Shown: positions 58,757-64,000 of the stretch, one piece after another
How the letters are laid out: each line of letters starts with the position of its first letter
How positions within the stretch are numbered: position 1 is the stretch's first letter
Assembly: GCA_002355495.1 (NCBI GenBank)
Contig: AP017424.1
Location: 5,707,501 to 5,771,500 of the forward strand
Direction of reading: 5' to 3'
Source: Streptomyces laurentii
Lineage (GTDB): Bacteria; Actinomycetota; Actinomycetes; Streptomycetales; Streptomycetaceae
Length of the DNA: 64,000 nucleotides
Made by a program: the position numbers and the translations under genes
The notes under the pieces: model-generated
The model's database searches: none
The model's input: the letters and a program-made list of their open reading frames with translations, nothing else
What the model was told of the DNA's origin: nothing

Positions 58757-59782
58757 TCAGCCCGCGATCCACCGCTCCGTGTACGCGTCGATCTCGCCGG
58801 CCAGCCGGGTCTTGCCGGCCTGGTCCAGGAACGACGCCTCCACCGCGTTCTTCGCCAGCGTGCCGAGGCCCCGCTCGTCCAGGTCGAGGAGCCGGGCCGC
58901 GACCGCGTACTCGTTGTTCAGATCCGTGCCGAACATCGGCGGGTCGTCGCTGTTGACCGTGACCAGCACCCCGGCGTCCACCATCCGCCGCAGCGGGTGG
59001 TCCTCCAGGCGCTCCACGGCGCGCGTCGCGATGTTCGAGGTCGGGCACACCTCCAGGGCGATCCGCTGGTCCGCCAGGTACGCGAGCAGCTCCGGGTCGC
59101 GGGCCGCGCTCGTGCCGTGGCCGATCCGCTCGGCGCCGAGCAGCCGCACCGCGTCCCAGACGGTCTCCGGGCCGGTGGTCTCGCCGGCGTGCGGCACCGA
59201 CCGCAGACCCTCGGCCCGCGCCCGGTCGAAGAACGGCTTGAACTGCGGGCGCGGCACCCCGATCTCCGGGCCGCCGAGACCGAACGACACCAGTCCCTCC
59301 GGCCGCCGGTCCAGCGCGAGCCGCGCCGTCTCCTCGGCCGACACCAGACCCGCCTCGCCCGGGATGTCGAAGCACCAGCGCAGCAGCACACCCAGCTCGG
59401 TCTCGGCCGCCTTGCGGGCGTCCTCGATGGCCTCCATGAACGCGTACTCGTCGATGCCGCGCCGCACCGAGCTGTACGGGGTGATCGTCAGCTCCGCGTA
59501 CCGGATGTTCTGCCGCGCCATGTCGCGGGCCACCTCGTACGTGAGGAGCCGGACGTCCTCGGGGGTACGGACCAGGTCCACGACCGACAGGTACACCTCG
59601 ATGAAGTGCGCGAAGTCCGTGAACGTGAAGTACTCGCGCAGCGCCTCCGGATCCGTCGGGACCTTGGAGTCCGGGTGGCGGGAGGCGAGCTCGGCCACGA
59701 TCCGGGGGGAGGCGGAGCCCACGTGGTGCACGTGCAGCTCGGCCTTCGGCAGTCCGGCGATGAAGGAAGACAGATCGGTCAT
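58757..59782 (-). CDS. Adenosine deaminase-family enzyme, probably aminodeoxyfutalosine deaminase
   Basis: A 341-residue metal-dependent deaminase. Ligands: HxH in AELHVHHVGSASPRI (His17, His19), the catalytic HAGE in SVPHAGETTGP and Asp in TVNSDDPPMFGT. Usually annotated add. I recall that a Streptomyces member of this COG1816 group with this N-terminus was shown to deaminate 6-aminodeoxyfutalosine in the futalosine route to menaquinone, which Streptomyces uses. I therefore favour that role. No other menaquinone gene is nearby. ATG 59782 fits the family start. Confidence 0.85.
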   Translation of the reverse strand: MTDLSSFIAGLPKAELHVHHVGSASPRIVAELASRHPDSKVPTDPEALREYFTFTDFAHFIEVYLSVVDLVRTPEDVRLLTYEVARDMARQNIRYAELTITPYSSVRRGIDEYAFMEAIEDARKAAETELGVLLRWCFDIPGEAGLVSAEETARLALDRRPEGLVSFGLGGPEIGVPRPQFKPFFDRARAEGLRSVPHAGETTGPETVWDAVRLLGAERIGHGTSAARDPELLAYLADQRIALEVCPTSNIATRAVERLEDHPLRRMVDAGVLVTVNSDDPPMFGTDLNNEYAVAARLLDLDERGLGTLAKNAVEASFLDQAGKTRLAGEIDAYTERWIAG

Positions 59783-59856
59783 CGGATCATCGTAGGCCGG
59801 ACCGGGCTGTGTACGGACCGCCACGTAGCATGACGGGACCACGATGGGGGAGGCCC

Positions 59857-60576
59857 ATGTCCGAGAACAACGACACTCCGGTGGACCCGTGGGCTCCGCC
59901 GAACCGCGACGGCGTCGAACTGAGCAAGCCCACCACGCCCGCGACGCCTGCCGCACCCGCGACGCCGGCCACGCCCGAGGCACCCGCCACACCCGCCCCG
60001 CCCGCACCGGGCATATCCGGCCCGCCGTCGGTGCACGAGCAGCTGACCATGGCCTCGGGGGTGGAGATCCCGCCGCCGCCCGTCGCACCCGGTGGGACCT
60101 ACGGCTACCCGGCCGCCCCGACCCCGCCGGCGCAGCCGGGGGCGCCGACCGGATACGGCTACCCGCCGGCCCCGCCCGCGGCCACGTTCCCCGGCGGTTA
60201 CGGAACGACGTCCGGCTACCCGGCGTACGGCGCCCAGCCCGGCTGGGGGCCCGCCCCCTCCAACGGCCAGGGCACGGCCGCGATGGTGCTCGGCATCATC
60301 GCGGTGGCCGGCTTCTGCCTCTACGGCCTGGGCGTGGTGCTCGGTGTCCTCGCCCTGATCTTCGGCATCCTCGGTCTGAAGAAGGCCAACCGCGGCGAGG
60401 CGACCAACCGCGGCATGGCGATCGCGGGCATCGTGCTCGGCTCGATCGGCGCCCTGATCAGCGCCGCTTTCCTCGCCCTGGTCATCGTCGCGGCCGTGAC
60501 CAGCTATTCCGAGTCGGACACCGGCTGGGGCGAGAACGTGGAGGAGACGAGCATGGTGCTGGAGATCCAGCGCTGA
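59857..60576 (+). CDS. DUF4190-domain membrane protein
   Basis: A 239-residue protein: 140 residues rich in Pro, Ala, Gly and Tyr (SKPTTPATPAAPATPATP and GYPAAPTPPA-type repeats), then two membrane helices of the DUF4190 type (AMVLGIIAVAGFCLYGLGVV to LKKANRGEATNRGMAIAGIVLGSIGALI) and a short acidic end. Function unknown; such proteins are abundant in actinobacteria. ATG 59857 has GGGGGAGG upstream. It is divergent from the deaminase gene. Confidence 0.85.
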   Translation: MSENNDTPVDPWAPPNRDGVELSKPTTPATPAAPATPATPEAPATPAPPAPGISGPPSVHEQLTMASGVEIPPPPVAPGGTYGYPAAPTPPAQPGAPTGYGYPPAPPAATFPGGYGTTSGYPAYGAQPGWGPAPSNGQGTAAMVLGIIAVAGFCLYGLGVVLGVLALIFGILGLKKANRGEATNRGMAIAGIVLGSIGALISAAFLALVIVAAVTSYSESDTGWGENVEETSMVLEIQR

Positions 60577-60601
60577 CGCGCTGACCCGCCGGCACCCGGA
60601 A

Positions 60602-60636
60602 GGCGCGGGGCGCGAGCGGCCCGCCCGCCCCGCGCC
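60602..60636. terminator. Terminator between convergent DUF4190 and NADAR genes
   Basis: GGCGCGGGGCG (60602-60612) and CGCCCCGCGCC (60626-60636), a perfect 11-bp stem with a 13-base loop, then CCGTCCTCCTTCTTCTCC. Confidence 0.75.
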
Positions 60637-60676
60637 CCGTCCTCCTTCTTCTCCGCGTCCCGGCTCCGCGCCCCCA

Positions 60677-61243
60677 CTACGAGGCGCCCACCCGCAGCCG
60701 CTCCCGCGCCTCCATGAGCGCGAAGCCCAGCAGGTTCAGGCCCCGCCACCGCTCCGGCTCCACGGCGCGCGGGTCGTCGGCGGCGAGACCGATGCCCCAG
60801 ATCCGGTCCATGGGGCTGGCCTCCACCAGGACGCGCTCGCCCGTCCCCAGCAGGAACGCGCGCAGCGCCGGATCCGAGTCGAACTTATGGCGGCTGCCCG
60901 CCACCACGACGCCGAACCGCTCGCGCTCCCAGACCGCGTTGTCGAAGCCGCGCACCAGCCGGCCCGCCTTCTTCGCCTCGGCGGGCGTCCGGGCGCCGAG
61001 CGCCGCGGCCTCCGCCTCGGAGTCGCCGAAGAGCCTCGCCTTTTCGGCCATCATCCAGTGCTCGGCGGTCGCGTACCGTACGTCCTCCACCACGAACGGG
61101 GACGGCCACCACTGGCTGAGGCAACTCGGTCCCAGCTCGCCGTCGGGGCGCGGCCGGTGGCCCCAGAAATGCAGCCACCTGACCCGGTCACCGCCCATCT
61201 CCATGGCGCTGACCTGCTCCTTCAGTTCCTCAAGCGGTTTCAT
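60677..61243 (-). CDS. NADAR-family (YbiA/RibX-like) N-glycosidase
   Basis: A 188-residue protein with the NADAR core: LHFWGHRPRPDG, LSQWWPSPFVVEDVRYATAEHWMMAEKARLFGD, ARTPAEAKKAGRLVRGFDNAVW and the end RIWGIGLAADDP to RGLNLLGFALMEARERL. Members split N-glycosidic bonds of early riboflavin intermediates, and others remove ADP-ribose from modified bases. ATG 61243. Its upstream side faces the aldehyde dehydrogenase control region. Confidence 0.9.
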   Translation of the reverse strand: MKPLEELKEQVSAMEMGGDRVRWLHFWGHRPRPDGELGPSCLSQWWPSPFVVEDVRYATAEHWMMAEKARLFGDSEAEAAALGARTPAEAKKAGRLVRGFDNAVWERERFGVVVAGSRHKFDSDPALRAFLLGTGERVLVEASPMDRIWGIGLAADDPRAVEPERWRGLNLLGFALMEARERLRVGAS

Positions 61244-61330
61244 ACACGCCACTCTCGCAGGCGCTACTGACAGTTCGTACGGCAATGAACCGCCGTTCTC
61301 GACACATGGTCGACAGATTCCGTCGAGTAA

Positions 61331-61382
61331 CCAAAAGGCAACAACGGAATCCCTTGTTGGCCTTGGGGGCCTCTGCCAGGAT
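61331..61382 (+). promoter_or_regulatory. Palindromic operator overlapping a promoter, second aldehyde dehydrogenase
   Basis: CAACAA (61339-61344), nine bases, TTGTTG (61354-61359), extended outwards by CCAAAAGG on the left and CCTTGG on the right with small gaps. TTGTTG with CAGGAT (61377-61382) at 17 bases could be the promoter, so a bound protein would cover the -35. The gene starts at 61419. Confidence 0.6.
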
Positions 61383-61418
61383 CGGCATTCAATTCGAGCG
61401 GGAACAACGGAGAGCGTC

Positions 61419-62933
61419 ATGGGCAACCGCTTCCAGGTGTCGGACCACTTCACGGACGGCGCGCAGTACATCGGAGGGCGGCTCCGCCCTGGCACCGCGG
61501 ACGAGGACCACAGCGTCGTCGATCCGGCGACCGGGGAGAGCGTGTACACGTACCGTCTCGCCTCGGCCGGCGACGTGGACGACGCCGTCGCCGCGGCCAA
61601 GGCGGCCTTCCCGGACTGGGCCGGTGCCACGCCCGGCGAGCGGTCCGACGCGCTGCACCGCTTCGCCGGCGTGCTGGCCGAGCGGGCCGAGGACCTGGCC
61701 CGCGCCGAGTCGCTCCAGTGCGGCAAGCCGATCAGGCTGACGACCGAGTTCGACGTGCCCGGCACCGTCGACAACACGGCGTTCTTCGCGGGCGCCGCGC
61801 GGCACCTGCAGGGCCAGTCGGCCGGCGAGTACTCCGGCGACCACACCTCGTACGTCCGGCGCGAGCCGATCGGCGTCGTGGGCTCGATCGCCCCCTGGAA
61901 CTACCCGCTGCAGATGGCCGCGTGGAAGATCCTGCCGGCCATCGCCGCGGGCAACACGATCGTCCTGAAGCCGGCCGAGCTGACCCCGCTGACCTCGCTG
62001 ATGTTCGCTCAGGCCGCGACCGACGCCGGGATCCCGGACGGCGTCGTCAACATCGTGACCGGAGCGGGCCGGGTCGCCGGCGAGCACCTCGTCGGGCACC
62101 CGGACGTGGCCATGACCTCGTTCACCGGCTCCACCCCCGTCGGCAAGCGGGTCGCCGAGATCGCCACCCGTACCGTCAAGCGGATCCACCTCGAACTCGG
62201 CGGCAAGGCCCCGTTCGTGGTCTTCGACGACGCCGACCTGGAGGCCGCGGCGCACGGCGCCGTCGCCGCCTCGCTCATCAACAGCGGACAGGACTGCACC
62301 GCCGCCACCCGCGCCTACGTCCAGCGGCCGCTGTTCGACGCCTTCGTGGAGCGGGTCGCCGAACTGATGGAGACGGTCCGCCTCGGCGACCCCGCCGACC
62401 CGGCCACCGACCTCGGCCCGCTGATCAGCCACGCCCAGCGCGACCGGGTGGCCGGCTTCGTGGACCGGGCCCGCGGCTACGCGACCGTGGTCACCGGCGG
62501 AATGGCCCCTGGTGGAGAGCTGGAGAAGGGCGCATACTACCGTCCCACCCTGATCACCGGCGCCCCGCAGGACAGCGAGGTCGTGCAGTCGGAGATCTTC
62601 GGACCGGTCCTGGTGGCCCTGCCCTTCGACGGCGACGACGAGGGCATCCGGCTCGCCAACGACACCCCGTACGGCCTCGCCGCCTCCGCCTGGAGCCGCG
62701 ACGTCTACCGGGCGAACAGGGCCACCCGTGAGATCAAGGCCGGCTGCGTCTGGGTCAACGACCACATCCCGATCATCAGTGAGATGCCCCATGGCGGCTA
62801 CAAGTCCTCGGGCTTCGGAAAGGACATGTCGGCGTACTCCTTCGAGGAGTACACGCAGGTCAAGCACGTGATGTTCGACAACACCGCGGTGGCGGCCAAG
62901 GACTGGCACCGCACGATCTTCGGGGACCGATAG
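61419..62933 (+). CDS. Aldehyde dehydrogenase, gamma-aminobutyraldehyde dehydrogenase-like (second copy)
   Basis: A 504-residue NAD-dependent aldehyde dehydrogenase: APWNYPLQMAAWKILPAIA, FTGSTPVGKRVA, LELGGKAPFVVFDD, NSGQDCTAATRAY with catalytic Cys293, and EIFGPVLVALPF. It is clearly paralogous to the one at 50115. ATG 61419 has GGAGAG 6 bases upstream. A PotD-like gene follows 47 bases later, which in S. coelicolor (from memory) starts a polyamine ABC transporter operon, so a role in putrescine or spermidine breakdown is likely. The upstream palindrome suggests repressor control. Confidence 0.9.
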   Translation: MGNRFQVSDHFTDGAQYIGGRLRPGTADEDHSVVDPATGESVYTYRLASAGDVDDAVAAAKAAFPDWAGATPGERSDALHRFAGVLAERAEDLARAESLQCGKPIRLTTEFDVPGTVDNTAFFAGAARHLQGQSAGEYSGDHTSYVRREPIGVVGSIAPWNYPLQMAAWKILPAIAAGNTIVLKPAELTPLTSLMFAQAATDAGIPDGVVNIVTGAGRVAGEHLVGHPDVAMTSFTGSTPVGKRVAEIATRTVKRIHLELGGKAPFVVFDDADLEAAAHGAVAASLINSGQDCTAATRAYVQRPLFDAFVERVAELMETVRLGDPADPATDLGPLISHAQRDRVAGFVDRARGYATVVTGGMAPGGELEKGAYYRPTLITGAPQDSEVVQSEIFGPVLVALPFDGDDEGIRLANDTPYGLAASAWSRDVYRANRATREIKAGCVWVNDHIPIISEMPHGGYKSSGFGKDMSAYSFEEYTQVKHVMFDNTAVAAKDWHRTIFGDR

Positions 62934-62980
62934 CAGATCGCCGCCGGCTGGCGGCGACCCATCCCGAAAGGGCACAGCGC

Positions 62981-64000
62981 ATGGAGCAGTACCAGTCCGA
63001 CAGTCTGTCGGCCGCACAGCTCGCGGCGATACGGCGCACGCTCACGAGCGGCCGCGGCGCCCTGAGCCGTCGCTCGATGCTGCGCGCCGGCGGCTTCGGC
63101 GCGCTCACCGTCGGTGGTCTCGCGGCCCTGACCGGCTGCGGCATCCCGCCCGCCAAGCGGGAGGGCCAGGGGCCGGCCAGCACGGACTTCTCGGCCAAGG
63201 AGAAGTCGGTGAACTTCTCCAACTGGACCGAGTACATGGACACCGGCGAGGACGGCCACTCCCGTCCGTCCCTCGCCGCGTTCGCCAAACGGACCGGCAT
63301 CCAGGTCAAGTACACCGAGGACATCAACGACAACGTCGAGTTCTTCGGCAAGATCAAGCCGCAGCTCGCGGCCGGTCAGGACACCGGCCGCGACCTGATC
63401 AACCTCACCGACTGGCTGGCCGCCCGCGTCATCCGCCTCGGCTGGGCGCAGAAACTCGACGCGGCCAACCTGCCCCACGCGTTCGCGAACCTCTCGGCCC
63501 AGTTCCGCACCCCCGACTGGGACCCGGGCCGGTCCTACTCGTACCCCTGGACGGGCATCTCCACCGTCATCGCCTACAACTCCAAGGCGACCAACGGCCG
63601 GAAGGTCGACTCCGTCACGCAGCTGCTCGACGACCCCGCGCTCAAGGGCCGGGTCGGCTTCCTGACCGAGATGCGCGACACCATCGGCATGACCCTGCTC
63701 GACATGGGCAAGGACCCGGCGAAGTTCACCGACGCCGACTACGACGCCGCGGTCGGCCGGCTGCAGAAGGGCGTCGACAAGAAGCAGATCCGCCGCTTCA
63801 CCGGCAACGACTACACGTCCGACCTGGACAAGGGCGACATCGCGGCCTGTGTCGCCTGGGCCGGTGACGTCATCCAGCTACAGGCGGACAACCCGGACAT
63901 CAAGTACGCGATCCCGGCGGCCGGTTACATCACGTCCAGCGACAACCTGCTCATCCCCACGCAGGCCCGGCACAAGACCAACGCCGAGAAGCTCATGGAC
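62981..64000 (+). CDS. PotD-like polyamine-binding lipoprotein, 3' end beyond window
   Basis: 340 codons are present and the frame is still open at the window end. The protein starts MEQYQSDSLSAAQLAAIRRT, has a twin-arginine signal (SRRSMLRAGGFGALTVGGLA) with lipobox LTGC, then VNFSNWTEYMDTGED, FAKRTGIQVKYTEDINDNVEF, TGRDLINLTDWLAARVIRLG and RRFTGNDYTSDLDKGDI. It is a clear paralogue of the protein at 51658. It follows the aldehyde dehydrogenase at 47 bases and should be cotranscribed with it; permease and ATPase genes are expected just outside the window. Confidence 0.92.
   Translation, partial: MEQYQSDSLSAAQLAAIRRTLTSGRGALSRRSMLRAGGFGALTVGGLAALTGCGIPPAKREGQGPASTDFSAKEKSVNFSNWTEYMDTGEDGHSRPSLAAFAKRTGIQVKYTEDINDNVEFFGKIKPQLAAGQDTGRDLINLTDWLAARVIRLGWAQKLDAANLPHAFANLSAQFRTPDWDPGRSYSYPWTGISTVIAYNSKATNGRKVDSVTQLLDDPALKGRVGFLTEMRDTIGMTLLDMGKDPAKFTDADYDAAVGRLQKGVDKKQIRRFTGNDYTSDLDKGDIAACVAWAGDVIQLQADNPDIKYAIPAAGYITSSDNLLIPTQARHKTNAEKLMD

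Noticed and set aside
1..64000. CRISPR arrays, IS elements, integrases, prophage genes or tRNA genes
   Set aside because: None found: no regularly spaced repeats, no transposase or integrase motifs, and no tRNA-like cloverleaf was recognised.

Overview
The window is a high-GC (roughly 70% or more) actinobacterial chromosome segment. Its gene order and protein sequences are those of a Streptomyces core region: mutM, acyP, smc, ftsY, nsdA, amtB, ffh, rpsP-rimM-trmD-rplS, a four-gene signal-peptidase cluster, yraN-yifB-dprA, whiG, rpsB-tsf-pyrH-frr-cdsA, rlmN and a thiamine transporter. From memory this matches the S. coelicolor block around SCO5573 to SCO5667. I see no insertion sequence, prophage, integrase, CRISPR array or tRNA gene.

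Layout. 1-4.3 kb: the end of mutM, a divergent HxlR regulator/flavodoxin pair, a secreted CAP-domain protein, acylphosphatase and a 72-residue coiled-coil protein. 4.4-19.5 kb: chromosome condensation (smc), glucose uptake (glcP-like), SRP-dependent targeting (ftsY, ffh), developmental control (nsdA), ammonium uptake (amtB under a recognisable GlnR box) and an FtsH protease. 19.7-27.9 kb: a SprT-like protein with a SigR-type promoter, the rpsP-to-rplS translation operon, four type I signal peptidases (the second frameshifted), a NUDIX hydrolase and DUF2469. 28-33.8 kb: yraN-yifB-dprA, the sporulation sigma factor whiG, a TetR regulator and a frameshifted M23 peptidase, with a striking poly-C tract between the last two. 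34-40.2 kb: rpsB, tsf, pyrH, frr, cdsA and rlmN, separated by strong RNA hairpins. 40.2-44.2 kb: a TPP riboswitch followed by thiBPQ. 44.3-47.7 kb: a conserved hypothetical gene, the decayed remains of a LOG-family gene, and a small ABC exporter-like operon. 48-64 kb: polyamine catabolism and transport genes (aminotransferase, Lrp regulator, two aldehyde dehydrogenases, two PotD-like binding proteins). Inside this last block sit a GDPD-methyltransferase-two-component operon, a serine hydrolase, a deaminase probably acting in futalosine-route menaquinone synthesis, and a NADAR protein.

The most notable departures from the expected Streptomyces layout are these. glnK and glnD, which normally lie between amtB and ffh, are absent. 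Two genes (a signal peptidase and an M23 peptidase) each carry what looks like a one-base loss in a short C/G homopolymer. One LOG-family gene is in advanced decay. rlmN carries a short palindromic repeat inserted in frame. Several untranslated regions can form unusual RNA or DNA structures, notably the triple hairpin before frr and the 59-base C tract near 33.1 kb. Several genes appear to be leaderless, with a -10 box 6 to 9 bases before the start codon and no Shine-Dalgarno sequence.
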